A DNA stretch of 64,000 nucleotides from Collinsella sp. AM34-10 (GTDB lineage: Bacteria > Actinomycetota > Coriobacteriia > Coriobacteriales > Coriobacteriaceae): NCBI RefSeq assembly GCF_003469185.1, contig NZ_QSIL01000001.1:310001-374000 (forward strand), written 5' to 3'. Numbering within the stretch: position 1 is the stretch's first letter; every line of letters starts with the position of its first letter. The translations under genes and the position numbers were made by a program. The notes below the pieces were generated by a model. That model did not search any database. It was not told the DNA's origin and worked only from the letters and a program-made list of their open reading frames with translations. Positions 49,800 through 60,284 of this stretch are shown here, one piece after another.

Positions 49800-52211
49800 A
49801 TGAAGACAGTTTGCCGTAAGCTCATCCTTGCATTATTTGTTGCTTTTTTGATTTGGCCTATGGCCGCCTCGCATTCCTTTGCGACAGATCGAGGCGCTTC
49901 ATCTCTTTTCGTCGATCCTGCTATTAAGATGTCTGAATTGTCGGAGGATTTCTCCCTCGACGGCCTTTCCGCGAAGGCTACCGACGGCGGGTCGCCCCTG
50001 CTCGGCGACGAGTGCGAGCTGGGCCTGTCCGTCTCCGGCAATGCGGGCTCGGTCAGGTACAAGTTCGTCTGGGAGCAGGGCGGCTGGTCTCGCTGGGGGT
50101 CAATCCGCCAGGGCGAGCCCTCCGCGTCTTGCCCCTGGACCCCCGAGGTGGCCGGAGACGTCAACATTTGGGTGGACGCCATCGATTCGGCCGGCCGCGT
50201 CACCACGCGCAAGTTCCCCGTGCATGTGGACGCCTGCCGTCTCTCGGTTGACGGAGGGCCCGACTTGGAGTGGTCCCCCGGCATGAAGGTCGCCATTCGT
50301 GCGGCGGCCGCGCCCGGCGCAAAGCTCAAGTTCGTCTGGCAGAAGGACTCTTGGGCCGAGTGGGGGGTTGCGCAGGGGCCGTCCGAGGCGACATCCTGCG
50401 CTTGGGAGCCCGCGTCGTCCGGTTCGTACAGGGTCTACGTCGACGTCTCCGTCGGCGGCCTCTCCGCGACCTCCGTGCTTCCCGTCAGCATAACCGAGGA
50501 TTTCTCCCTCGACGGCCTTTCCGCGAAGGCTACCGACGGCGGGTCGCCCCTGCTCGGCAACGAGTGCGAGCTGGGCCTGTCCGTCTCCGGCAATGCGGGC
50601 TCGGTCAGGTACAAGTTCGTCTGGGAGCAGGGCGGCTGGTCTCGCTGGGGGTCAATCCGCCAGGGCGAGCCCTCCGCGTCTTGCCCCTGGACCCCCGAGG
50701 TGGCCGGAGACGTCAACATTTGGGTGGACGCCATCGATTCGGCCGGCCGCGTCACCACGCGCAAGTTCCCCGTGCATGTGGACAATAACTTGTCTAATTT
50801 CACATCGATTTCCGTGGAGCCCTCTGATGGATCAGTTTCCGCTGGGGATACAGTTGCTATTACTCCCAATCTGATTGTTCGTAATAATAAAGGCGTTAAA
50901 TATAAGTACGTTTGGATGAGAAACAATTGGAATGAATGGGGCGTTATAGATTCAGGGGAAGGTCTCTCTTCACTAGATTGGGTTGTTACAAAAACCGGGG
51001 AGATTTCATTCTATATAGATGTAATTGATACTTTAACTGGACAAACACTTACGTGTAAAAAAGTCTGCTATTTTATCCCGGAAGACTGGTCTTATAAAGG
51101 CATATCCGTTTCCAACGCTTTTGTTAAGCCTGGCGATAAAGTGTCCGTAACATCTGAGTGCTCGGGGGATACTCGTTTTCTGAACTATAGGTATGTTTGG
51201 AGTAGAAACAATTGGTCAAATTGGGGCATTGCGCAGAATGGTTCCGATGCTTCCCTATCTTGGACTCCTGATAAACCCGGCGAGTATGATATTTATTGTG
51301 ATGTGAGCGGCTCTGACGGTAAGGTAACTACTCACAGGATTCATATCGGGGTTTGGGACTATTCGAGAATTACAGCTATATCTACTGATGGAGATTACTC
51401 ATGGGGCGTTCGTGCGGATATGGGGACTCTTGATGCGGAAAAATCTGGACAATTTGAATTTAAATTTGTCTGGGCGAAACCGGATTGGAGTCAATGGGGC
51501 GTCCTGAGAGCGAAATCAACCATTAACAATGCGTACTTTAATCCATCCGATTTGGGCTTAGGTTCGGGTTACTATGCTTTGTATTGCGATGTAACCTATC
51601 CCGATGGATCAGTCCATACTAAGTCTACGCAGGTTTATTACAATCCGATTGGAAGTTCGACCGTTCTTGGCGTAAGCAGAATTAGCCTGCTGACATGGCT
51701 TACTTCGCATCAGTATGATTCTTATTATCTGGGTACGCGTTATTCCGGCGGCTTCTCATATGACACGTGTCTTTATCCCAACGGAAGTCCAAGATGGGAT
51801 GGCTATACGGGTATGAACTGCACCGGATTTGTTGCTCATGCTTATGCTGCTGTTGGCGGGGATGTTGCAGCGATAGGCAGGAATAACGCACACTCGCCAT
51901 GGGCCGGCGGGCCTGGTGGGGGAGGCTATATTAACGCTTGGCGCTGGTATGGTTATGCTTGTGACTCAGGGTGCAAGATGTATGAGTTTAGAACGGTTCG
52001 CGATATGCTGAATAGCGGTTATGCGCAGAAAGGCGATATTATCTTCTTTAAAACGAATGGGGCTATTGATTGCCATATAGGCTTTTTCTGGGGCGATACC
52101 CCTTATGAGAACAAGATGTGGCATCAGATTTTGCCGGGCAATTTAATTGGTCCTTGCTTTAACAATGCAAATAAAAGTGAATATAACCAGAGCGTTGTTT
52201 TGATTAAATAG
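49800..52211 (+). CDS. Secreted peptidoglycan hydrolase with six FVW-WG repeats and NlpC/P60-like C-terminal domain
   Basis: The 803-residue protein has a signal peptide (1-29, ending SHSFA). Six tandem repeats of about 90 residues follow (about 45-620), with cores such as RYKFVWEQGGWSRWG, KLKFVWQKDSWAEWG, KYKYVWMRNNWNEWG and EFKFVWAKPDWSQWG, and a PGEY/PEV...VDxxDS end. The C-terminal domain (about 625-803) has MNCTGFVAHAY with candidate nucleophile Cys674 and DCHIGFFWGD with His759, the order expected of NlpC/P60 endopeptidases. The repeats probably bind wall polymers. The ATG at 49800 follows TTAGGA; a TTG at 49755 is less likely because the signal peptide begins at 49800. Repeats 1 and 3 are nearly identical in DNA and GC-rich. 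Confidence 0.85.
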   Translation: MKTVCRKLILALFVAFLIWPMAASHSFATDRGASSLFVDPAIKMSELSEDFSLDGLSAKATDGGSPLLGDECELGLSVSGNAGSVRYKFVWEQGGWSRWGSIRQGEPSASCPWTPEVAGDVNIWVDAIDSAGRVTTRKFPVHVDACRLSVDGGPDLEWSPGMKVAIRAAAAPGAKLKFVWQKDSWAEWGVAQGPSEATSCAWEPASSGSYRVYVDVSVGGLSATSVLPVSITEDFSLDGLSAKATDGGSPLLGNECELGLSVSGNAGSVRYKFVWEQGGWSRWGSIRQGEPSASCPWTPEVAGDVNIWVDAIDSAGRVTTRKFPVHVDNNLSNFTSISVEPSDGSVSAGDTVAITPNLIVRNNKGVKYKYVWMRNNWNEWGVIDSGEGLSSLDWVVTKTGEISFYIDVIDTLTGQTLTCKKVCYFIPEDWSYKGISVSNAFVKPGDKVSVTSECSGDTRFLNYRYVWSRNNWSNWGIAQNGSDASLSWTPDKPGEYDIYCDVSGSDGKVTTHRIHIGVWDYSRITAISTDGDYSWGVRADMGTLDAEKSGQFEFKFVWAKPDWSQWGVLRAKSTINNAYFNPSDLGLGSGYYALYCDVTYPDGSVHTKSTQVYYNPIGSSTVLGVSRISLLTWLTSHQYDSYYLGTRYSGGFSYDTCLYPNGSPRWDGYTGMNCTGFVAHAYAAVGGDVAAIGRNNAHSPWAGGPGGGGYINAWRWYGYACDSGCKMYEFRTVRDMLNSGYAQKGDIIFFKTNGAIDCHIGFFWGDTPYENKMWHQILPGNLIGPCFNNANKSEYNQSVVLIK
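49944..50231 (+). repeat. 288-bp direct repeat, copy 1 (FVW-WG module)
   Basis: Identical to 50496-50783 except for one base (GAC versus AAC in LLGDE/LLGNE). GC-rich, with AGG arginine codons. Confidence 0.95.
50496..50783 (+). repeat. 288-bp direct repeat, copy 2 (FVW-WG module)
   Basis: Copy of 49944-50231 at a distance of 552 bases, one full module apart. The near identity implies a very recent duplication or gene conversion. Sequence beyond 50783 returns abruptly to low GC. Confidence 0.95.
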
Positions 52212-52233
52212 TAGATTGAGTTTGGAGTTTCAG

Positions 52234-53037
52234 TTGAACGAGAACCATATCCCAAAAGTGATTCACTACATTTGGTTTGGGAATAATGATTTGCCTGAAG
52301 AGGCAATCGCGTGCATCGAGTCCTGGAAGAAGTTTTGCCCAGATTATGAGATAAAGCGTTGGGATGAATCAAACTTCGATTTATCTTCTAACAATTATGT
52401 TAAACAGGCATATGAAGCTAAGAAATGGGCATTTGTAAGTGACTATGCGCGCTTATGGATTCTAGTTAATGAAGGCGGTATCTATATGGATACCGACGTA
52501 GAGGTCCTTAAGTCTCTTGATCCCTTTTTGACCAACCGTGCTTTTTCAGGTTTCGAATCGGACGCTTCTGTGCCAACTGGAATTATGGCTTGTGAAAAAG
52601 GATTTCCGTTATTCCGGAAGCTTTTGAATGATTACGATGTACGTTCTTTTATTAAAAGCGATGGATCGTACGACTTAACGACAAATGTTGTAGTGATTAC
52701 AAAAGCTTGTAAGGCCCTCGGACTAAAGCTTGATAATACAATGCAGACAGTTGATGGATTCACACTGTACCCAAGCGATTGGTTTTGTCCCAAGAGTCAT
52801 GAATCTGGTGATATTCATCTTACTGAAAATTCCGTTACCATACATCATTTTAACGGGTCTTGGATCGATGAGGTTGAGCGGGGTTTGCTGAAAGAAAGGC
52901 GTCGTTTCCTCACCCGTCATTCTTGGGTCAATCCAATGCTGGCCGGATTAATAGTACGGCTCCAGTATGGATTTAAAACAAATGACTTCAGGCCTTTGAC
53001 TTCAGCATTGAAAGCCTTTTTTGCAAACCGGAATTAA
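52234..53037 (+). CDS. GT32-type glycosyltransferase (capsular sugar transferase)
   Basis: The 267-residue enzyme has the Gly_transf_sug pattern: IPKVIHYIWFGNNDLP at the start, PDYEIKRWDESNF, FVSDYARLWILVNEGGIYMD in the core and the DxD motif MDTDVEVL. This fold retains configuration and builds capsule or teichoic-type sugars. The start is ambiguous: TTG at 52234 has GGAG seven bases upstream and leads straight into the conserved start, so it is preferred over the TTG at 52216. It lies 22 bases after the NlpC-type gene on the same strand and is low in GC. Confidence 0.85.
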   Translation: MNENHIPKVIHYIWFGNNDLPEEAIACIESWKKFCPDYEIKRWDESNFDLSSNNYVKQAYEAKKWAFVSDYARLWILVNEGGIYMDTDVEVLKSLDPFLTNRAFSGFESDASVPTGIMACEKGFPLFRKLLNDYDVRSFIKSDGSYDLTTNVVVITKACKALGLKLDNTMQTVDGFTLYPSDWFCPKSHESGDIHLTENSVTIHHFNGSWIDEVERGLLKERRRFLTRHSWVNPMLAGLIVRLQYGFKTNDFRPLTSALKAFFANRN

Positions 53038-53071
53038 TTTGAATGGTCTTAAAATAGAGCCTAATCAATGA

Positions 53072-53935
53072 TTAGGCTCTATTCATGTATTTCTTAAACA
53101 ATGGTTCTAATACTGCGGCAAATGGTATTGCCGGAGAAATGGCGCCAACAGACTTTGCTTTTTTAAATGCAAAAAGGATGCTATCTCCGGCAATCTTTGA
53201 CCACATTAGATAAAGAATAGTCTCCTTGAATCTCTGTATGAGTGTGTCACTGAACTCTATGCACTGCTTTTTATATTCGGCATAACTTCGTGGATTATTT
53301 AACAATAAGCGTTTATAGTTGGCTGTATAACCGTCTGTTAAGTATTCCCCTTTGCATATTTCCCGGTTGCATAGCAGGTGGTAATACTCGTGGTCAATTT
53401 GATCAAACTGAAATACTTCAGGAATGAAGCTCTCTCCTTCGGCTATGTAAAAAGGATGTGATTTGATAACGCTCGTTAACGTTGCAATGCAAGTCTCCCC
53501 TTTATAACCGTATTTGCTGTAGAGGGATGATAACTTCGCAGTGGTGTTGCTGGGAAATTGATTGTTACGAGCGGACCTGGGCGTAGCAATTCCAATGGCA
53601 TCCCCTGCATTTTTCCACGCCGTTAATATGAAGTGGACCGCATCAGGTGTGAGATAATCGTCGGAATCAACACACATGAACAGTTCTGAAGTGCATTTTT
53701 CTGCAGCTAAATTGCAGGCTCGTTGTTTTCCTCCATTCGCTACCTTTATATATTCGATTTCGATAGCTGATTCCTTTGCAAATGAATCAAATAAGCTCTG
53801 CGTTCCGTCCGTCGAGCCATCGTCGACTACAAGCCAATAAAAACGAGAGTCAGTTTGTTTTTTCAAGCTTTCATACAACCGCTTCAAGGTATGTTCTCTA
53901 TTATATGTAGGTGTAAAAATGCAAAGCTGTTTCAC
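53072..53935 (-). CDS. Family 2 glycosyltransferase
   Basis: The 287-residue enzyme has LCIFTPTYNREHTLKRLYES, LVVDDGSTDGTQ, the glycine-rich KVANGGKQRACNLAA and the DxD-type CVDSDDYLTP. The central FQFDQIDHEYYHLLCNREI is the acceptor-side part seen in capsular transferases. It has no membrane segment. The start codon is GTG with GAGG upstream. It is transcribed opposite to its neighbours, converging on the GT32 gene and divergent from the flippase gene. Low GC suggests it came with the surrounding block. Confidence 0.85.
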   Translation of the reverse strand: MKQLCIFTPTYNREHTLKRLYESLKKQTDSRFYWLVVDDGSTDGTQSLFDSFAKESAIEIEYIKVANGGKQRACNLAAEKCTSELFMCVDSDDYLTPDAVHFILTAWKNAGDAIGIATPRSARNNQFPSNTTAKLSSLYSKYGYKGETCIATLTSVIKSHPFYIAEGESFIPEVFQFDQIDHEYYHLLCNREICKGEYLTDGYTANYKRLLLNNPRSYAEYKKQCIEFSDTLIQRFKETILYLMWSKIAGDSILFAFKKAKSVGAISPAIPFAAVLEPLFKKYMNRA

Positions 53936-53976
53936 TTCAATGCCTCTATGTTAATTCAGATTTACGTATCTCAAAT

Positions 53977-55521
53977 ATGAGTTTGAAAGGTTCCCGTGTG
54001 AAGATCGAATCCAGTAGAAAAGCAGGCGTAATTATATCTTATGCCTATTCAATTGTTCAGATTCTTGTTCAGTTGCTATATGTTCCCATCTTATTAAGGG
54101 GCATCGGCCAAGCCGAATACGGTCTCTACCAATTCGTTGGCTCCATTATGGCTTATCTTACGGTAATCAATACCGTTCTTGCTTCGAGCGTGACTAAGTT
54201 TTATAGCAAGGCATATCTTCAGGACGATTCTGAATTGATGGAAAACACTCTTGCAATTGCGAAAAGACTGTTTTGGATTATCTCGTTCGTTGCGGTTGTC
54301 GTAATACTATTTGTGGGGATAATTGTCATCTATTCATACTCGAATTCGTTTAGCACGGCTCAGCTCTACGAAATGTCATTAATGTTTGTTGTTTTGGCCG
54401 CAGATATGGTTGTGGTTATGAATAACATCATTAGTATTGCGGTTATCACCGCTCATGAGAATTTTGTTTTTCTGCGTCTGTCTCAATTGGTTACTGCAAT
54501 TCTTCAGCCCCTGCTCGTGGTCGTGTTCATGCGGCTCTGGCCTTCTGCGCTGCTAGTTACTTGCATGACTTTTCTTACAAATCTTCTCTGTGCTTTAATC
54601 CAGCGCATATTCGTATCTAATGTTTTGAAGACAAAGTTCACTTTTCACGGGATGGATTGGAAGCTCGCTAAGGAGATGCTGCTGTTTTCTTCGGCGGTAA
54701 TATTGGTTGCCTTTTCCGATCAAGTTTTCTGGAAATCAGGCCAACTAATTCTAGGATATTTTTATGGTGCCGACTTAATTGCTGTATTTGCGATAGGTGC
54801 ACAAATTTACTCTGTTTATATGGTTTTAGGAACATCTATTTCTACTGTATTTCTTCCAAAGGTTACTGATATTGTGCTTCATTCGGTTGATGCAGCTACT
54901 GATCTTTCTCGGCTTTTCATCAAAGTTGGAAGAATTTCCTTTTATGTTGCATTTCTTGTTCTCAGCGGTTTTGCGATTTTTGGTCAGGATTTTATTACCC
55001 TCTGGGCGGGGCACGACTTCGCTGATGCTTATTGGGTTGCCATGATAGTTATGGTGCCATTTACGGTTGATATCATTCAAAATCTGGGTCTTACAATTAT
55101 GCAGGTCAAGGATGTATACCAATTTCGAGGCTACATGAATGCTGCAATTGCTGTAATTAACGTATTTATTTCTATATTTCTATGCAGGTTGTTCGGGGTA
55201 ATAGGTTCAGCCATATCAACAGCTGTTTCAATTGCCATAGGAAATGGCCTTATTATGAACTGGTATTATGCAATAAAGTTAGATATGGACATTTTTCAGT
55301 TTTGGAAGAATATTCTATCGATTTTAGTCCCTCTCCTAATTATCTCTTTTGGGTTTAATGCTATTTGGACTTATTTTGATTGGCATGGTTGGTCAGCACT
55401 GGTTACTGGAGGATTGATCTATTCACTTCTTTATGCGGTGGTTTCTATTCATTTTTGCTTTGATGCTTATGAGAGAGAGTTCGCTAGAAGATTTATGGGA
55501 CCAATTATTCGTAATATTTAG
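53977..55521 (+). CDS. Wzx-type polysaccharide flippase (MATE/PST superfamily)
   Basis: The 514-residue protein has about fourteen hydrophobic helices and the N-terminal pattern ILVQLLYVPILLRGIGQAEYGLYQF common to oligosaccharide-unit transporters (Polysacc_synt family). Such proteins move undecaprenyl-linked repeat units across the membrane, so the surrounding locus may use a Wzx/Wzy-type route. No Wzy polymerase is obvious, although the unassigned membrane proteins at 40584 and 61441 are candidates. The ATG at 53977 is the first in-frame start; no strong ribosome binding site is seen. Confidence 0.87.
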   Translation: MSLKGSRVKIESSRKAGVIISYAYSIVQILVQLLYVPILLRGIGQAEYGLYQFVGSIMAYLTVINTVLASSVTKFYSKAYLQDDSELMENTLAIAKRLFWIISFVAVVVILFVGIIVIYSYSNSFSTAQLYEMSLMFVVLAADMVVVMNNIISIAVITAHENFVFLRLSQLVTAILQPLLVVVFMRLWPSALLVTCMTFLTNLLCALIQRIFVSNVLKTKFTFHGMDWKLAKEMLLFSSAVILVAFSDQVFWKSGQLILGYFYGADLIAVFAIGAQIYSVYMVLGTSISTVFLPKVTDIVLHSVDAATDLSRLFIKVGRISFYVAFLVLSGFAIFGQDFITLWAGHDFADAYWVAMIVMVPFTVDIIQNLGLTIMQVKDVYQFRGYMNAAIAVINVFISIFLCRLFGVIGSAISTAVSIAIGNGLIMNWYYAIKLDMDIFQFWKNILSILVPLLIISFGFNAIWTYFDWHGWSALVTGGLIYSLLYAVVSIHFCFDAYEREFARRFMGPIIRNI

Positions 55522-55547
55522 TTTTTCTAAGCGCTAAGGATTATTTC

Positions 55548-55664
55548 GTGAATTCATTTACCGCGAATCCGATCAAGACGGTCAAACCGATTCGTTGGAT
55601 TGGGGCACTGTTACAGTTTGATTTGGGTGTCATTGCTATTGATCGAGTTAGACAGGGGAAATAA
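55548..55664 (+). CDS. Possible 38-residue peptide upstream of wecB
   Basis: A GTG with AAGGA nine bases upstream opens a 38-codon frame (VNSFTANPIKTVKPIRWIGA and on) ending TAA immediately before the wecB ATG. The wecB ribosome binding site (AGGGGA) lies in its last codons. It may be a leader peptide coupling translation or the remnant of a deleted gene. It resembles nothing I recognise. Confidence 0.35.
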   Translation: MNSFTANPIKTVKPIRWIGALLQFDLGVIAIDRVRQGK

Positions 55665-56771
55665 ATGATACGTAAGAAAAGGGTTCTGTTAGTTTTTGGA
55701 ACGCGCCCTGAGGCAATCAAGATGTGCCCACTTGTCAATGAGCTTAAGCGTCGTTCCGACAAATTTGATACTACCGTCGTTGTTACGGGGCAGCATCGTG
55801 AGATGCTTGATCAGGTCCTGCGCGTTTTCAATGTCAAGCCTGATTATGACCTTGCTATTATGAGACCGGGACAGACTCTGTTTGATGTGACAAGTAATGT
55901 CTTATTGAGACTCAAGGCTATTCTTGAGAATGAAAAACCTGATGTCGTGCTTGTTCATGGAGATACTTCTACTAGTTTTGCTGCCGCGCTTGCTTGTTTC
56001 TACTTGCAGATTCCTATCGGACATGTAGAAGCTGGTCTTCGTACGCATGATATCTATAGTCCTTGGCCTGAGGAATTTAATCGACAGGCAGTTGACATCA
56101 TAAGTGAATATTACTTTGCGCCCACGGAGAAGAGTAAGCAGAATCTGATTGATGAAGGGAAGTCGACGCAAAAGATTTGGGTCACAGGTAATACCGGTAT
56201 TGATGCCCTGAGAACGACTGTCTGTGGTACATATTCCCATCCCGAACTAGATTGGGCGAATGGATCTCGTCTAATACTAATTACCGCACACCGTCGTGAG
56301 AATCTGGGCGAACCCATGCATAGGATGTTTCGCGCAATACGTCGTGTGATGGAAGAGCATCCAGATACTAAGGCTATCTATCCGATTCATATGAATCCTC
56401 TTGTACGTAAGGCTGCACACGAAGAACTCGATGGTTTTGAAAGACTCCATATTATTGATCCGCTTGAAGTGCTTGATTTTCATAACTTCATGGCGGCAAG
56501 TTATCTTATCCTTACCGATTCTGGCGGTATTCAGGAAGAAGCGCCTGGTCTTGGCAAGCCGGTTCTTGTCATGCGAGACACTACTGAGCGTCCTGAGGGT
56601 ATAGAGGCCGGAACTTTAAAACTTGTTGGAACAAAGGAAGATGTTATTTATCGCGAGTTTAGTCGCCTGCTTTCTGATGAAACAGAATATGCGGCAATGA
56701 GCAATGCGTCTAACCCCTACGGTGATGGTCATGCGAGTGAATATATTGCGAATGTGCTGGAAAATCGTTGA
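55665..56771 (+). CDS. wecB: UDP-N-acetylglucosamine 2-epimerase (non-hydrolysing)
   Basis: The 368-residue enzyme interconverts UDP-GlcNAc and UDP-ManNAc, supplying ManNAc for teichoic acid linkage units or capsule. Landmarks are VFGTRPEAIKMCPLV at the N-terminus, VVTGQHREMLDQVL, VLVHGDTSTS, GHVEAGLRT, ITAHRRENLGEP and TDSGGIQEEAPGLGKP, which covers the UDP site. Length fits the family. The ATG at 55665 follows AGGGGAAATAA. Together with the WecA-like gene at the left edge it points to ManNAc-containing wall polymer, though they are 55 kb apart. Confidence 0.95.
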   Translation: MIRKKRVLLVFGTRPEAIKMCPLVNELKRRSDKFDTTVVVTGQHREMLDQVLRVFNVKPDYDLAIMRPGQTLFDVTSNVLLRLKAILENEKPDVVLVHGDTSTSFAAALACFYLQIPIGHVEAGLRTHDIYSPWPEEFNRQAVDIISEYYFAPTEKSKQNLIDEGKSTQKIWVTGNTGIDALRTTVCGTYSHPELDWANGSRLILITAHRRENLGEPMHRMFRAIRRVMEEHPDTKAIYPIHMNPLVRKAAHEELDGFERLHIIDPLEVLDFHNFMAASYLILTDSGGIQEEAPGLGKPVLVMRDTTERPEGIEAGTLKLVGTKEDVIYREFSRLLSDETEYAAMSNASNPYGDGHASEYIANVLENR

Positions 56772-56804
56772 TTAATTATTAAATGATTTCGAGTTATCGT
56801 TTGA

Positions 56805-57854
<1,050 letters not shown>

Positions 57855-57884
57855 TGGGCCCTAAAGTATCATGGTTTTGATGGG

Positions 57885-57926
57885 TTGAGGGCAACGGGGG
57901 ATTAAATTGCCGCCTGATGCCCTCAA
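57885..57926. terminator. Hairpin between converging rfbB and GT4 genes
   Basis: TTGAGGGCA and TGCCCTCAA form a perfect 9-bp stem with a 24-base loop, just past both stop codons (it overlaps the GT4 stop). Only short T runs are present. Confidence 0.5.
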
Positions 57927-59080
57927 TTATTGTTGGTAGACAGCGTATCTAGGACATTCGTGCATAGACTCAAGGCAGTCTGACTCCATGTGAATCGCGA
58001 ACAGACTAGATTATGAACATTATGAGAGTGCTCAATAAGTAAATCCGGGTTTTCGAAATATACAAGGACAGCCTTTTGAATAGAGTCAATTGCACAGTCT
58101 TGCAAAACTGTACCGAAATTGCTTTCGGGAATGATATCGGATGCGCCTGCGCAATTACTAACTACGATTGCGCATTTTTGAGCTGCAGCCTCAAGAAGAA
58201 CGGTTGGCATGCCCTCTGGATATTCACTAGGCATAAGAAAACAGCTAGCATAGCGTAGTAAGGATGACATGTCAGATTCATTTAATCTTCCGACAAAATG
58301 GATTCTTTCATTTTGCGCGTTGGACACCGCTGTATTTAATGGGCCACTGCCCGCAATAATCAAATGAATGTTTTTGCCGTGAATGCCGTCGATTGCTTCT
58401 ATTGCCTTCATAACGCCTTTTTCTTCAATCAGGCGACCGGCATATGCAACAACAAATGCGTCGGGAGATATATTAAGCTCAGAATTCCAGTCTCTATTTG
58501 ATGCAGATGAGCAGTATGCATCAGCATCAATCGAGTTGGGTATTACGGAATGGGGTGAAAACCCCAAGCTTTTTATCCACTGTAAACTTCGATTCGAAAC
58601 TGCGCAGGCAACCGGCTTGCTTCTAGAAATGATTTTTGTTGACAGTCCTTCATATAATCGCATGAGATAACCCATTGGACTTATCTCTGTAGACAAGTAT
58701 CCAGAGCTATGATCAATTAAAACTGGCCGTATGTGCTTCTTTGCAGCAATCCTGCATGCAAGAAGACAGATTGGATAATAGCGAGTGTTGATAATGATGT
58801 CGCTAATGGACAGTTTCATTATCTGATTAAAAATCCGGTATGTGCTTGGTATAGGTTTGATAACAGGAAATCTGTCATTCATTAGAGACAACGAGGGTAC
58901 CTCGATTAAAGAGATGCCGTTGTCACTAGTGATTCCGTAGCTTCGTTCTGAATTGGAAGAAGTGAGTATAACAACTTCGTTGCCAAGCTCAGTCAATTTT
59001 TTGGCGAGATTTTCAGTGTACCGTTCCACTCCTCCCATGTGAGGGGAGTAGTATGCGCTGACAATTAATATTCGTCGCAT
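57923..59080 (-). CDS. Family 4 glycosyltransferase
   Basis: The 385-residue retaining GT-B enzyme begins RRILIVSAYYSPHMGGVERYT, with the GGVER acceptor-side loop. The C-terminal domain has AYAGRLIEEKGVMKAIEAI and FLMPSEYPEGMPTVLLEAAA, the E-x7-E nucleotide-sugar site. It acts at the cytoplasmic membrane face on a polyprenol-linked sugar. It converges with rfbB and is followed upstream (41 bases) by another transferase gene on the same strand. It is low in GC. Confidence 0.9.
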   Translation of the reverse strand: MRRILIVSAYYSPHMGGVERYTENLAKKLTELGNEVVILTSSNSERSYGITSDNGISLIEVPSLSLMNDRFPVIKPIPSTYRIFNQIMKLSISDIIINTRYYPICLLACRIAAKKHIRPVLIDHSSGYLSTEISPMGYLMRLYEGLSTKIISRSKPVACAVSNRSLQWIKSLGFSPHSVIPNSIDADAYCSSASNRDWNSELNISPDAFVVAYAGRLIEEKGVMKAIEAIDGIHGKNIHLIIAGSGPLNTAVSNAQNERIHFVGRLNESDMSSLLRYASCFLMPSEYPEGMPTVLLEAAAQKCAIVVSNCAGASDIIPESNFGTVLQDCAIDSIQKAVLVYFENPDLLIEHSHNVHNLVCSRFTWSQTALSLCTNVLDTLSTNNN

Positions 59081-59121
59081 AGTTATCCTTTGTGTTAAGT
59101 GGCTGGTGTTATTAGGGGGAA

Positions 59122-60099
59122 TTACAGCTTAGAAATAATGTAGTATGCAGGCCAGTCAAGGTGTAACTTCTGCAATCCCAGCATCACCCCTACACCTAGG
59201 CGAATTTTTAATGTCTGGCCTTTTGGTTTTAGAATTCCTATGTGAGGATTTTTTAGATAGTTCGGGAAATTCTTTCTTGCATGTGAAAACACAAAAGAAT
59301 ACTTTGATCTCATTAGCTTTGGTCCGCAACCCCTATTAAAAACAACCAAGGCATTGATCATGTTTGCTAAATAGGTGTATTCAATAACATCGAATCTGCT
59401 TTTCGGAAGTTTTGAGAGATCGTGGCTCTGAAGGAAAAGATCAAACATTTCCGCCATGATTTGCTCATGATTTTTCTTGTAGTTCATTGAACCAGTGATG
59501 GATTGGCGATTGAAGTAGTAATAATAGCCCTCGTATGGAATGATTTTCACTTTTGCGTTGCAGTAAAAGGCACAGAGGCTAAAGTAAATATCCTCACCGC
59601 AAGGGACACCAGTAAAGCCCAGTTTGTTTTCTTCGATAAAGGACTTTTTAAAAAGTTTTGCGCATGCAATCGCATAAGTTGTCGTACTCCATACGCTGTT
59701 TGATATGCGATGCCTTTTCAGTTTGCCATCAATATCCCTTATGAAACCTCCTGCGATGATGTCGTAGTCGCCATCATCGGCTGCTTGAAGATAAGTTTCG
59801 ATATAATTGGGAGCGACATAGTCGTCGCTATCTACAAAGAAGACATATTCACTGCAAACATACTCGAGGGCTCTTTCCCTTGTTCGTCCAAGTCCTAAAT
59901 TGCACTCATTATTTATAACTCGAATTCTTGAGGGGTATTTCTCTTGGTATTCCGCGAGAATGAGATCGCTATTATCGGGACTGCAATCATTTACGCAGAG
60001 AACTTCATAATCAGAGATAGTCTGGTGAACGAGACTATCGAGACAGCGACTAAGGTACTTTTCAACGTTATAGACTGGGACGATAATTGTCGCTTTCAT
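59122..60099 (-). CDS. Family 2 glycosyltransferase
   Basis: The 325-residue protein has the GT2 core ATIIVPVYNVEKYLSRCLDS, CVNDCSPDNSD, GLGRTRERALEYV and FFVDSDDYVAP. The PCGEDIYFSLCAFY segment supplies the conserved ED acceptor-side acids. The C-terminal 100 residues are helical with a final amphipathic stretch. It forms a likely operon with the GT4 gene downstream (41-base gap). The gene is low in GC. Confidence 0.88.
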   Translation of the reverse strand: MKATIIVPVYNVEKYLSRCLDSLVHQTISDYEVLCVNDCSPDNSDLILAEYQEKYPSRIRVINNECNLGLGRTRERALEYVCSEYVFFVDSDDYVAPNYIETYLQAADDGDYDIIAGGFIRDIDGKLKRHRISNSVWSTTTYAIACAKLFKKSFIEENKLGFTGVPCGEDIYFSLCAFYCNAKVKIIPYEGYYYYFNRQSITGSMNYKKNHEQIMAEMFDLFLQSHDLSKLPKSRFDVIEYTYLANMINALVVFNRGCGPKLMRSKYSFVFSHARKNFPNYLKNPHIGILKPKGQTLKIRLGVGVMLGLQKLHLDWPAYYIISKL

Positions 60100-60284
60100 T
60101 TGAATTCCTTATCTCAACGGTAAAGGACGATTGTTGCATGAATGGGCTATGCCCGTTTGTTTCTTATCGTATATGCCAATGCGATAGGAGTGAATATATA
60201 ATAAGCGTATGATTCAGCTACTTATAAGATATATTGAATGGCTGTTCAGGTTCTACTGATTTACCACGAGAGAATGGTGCTCGA

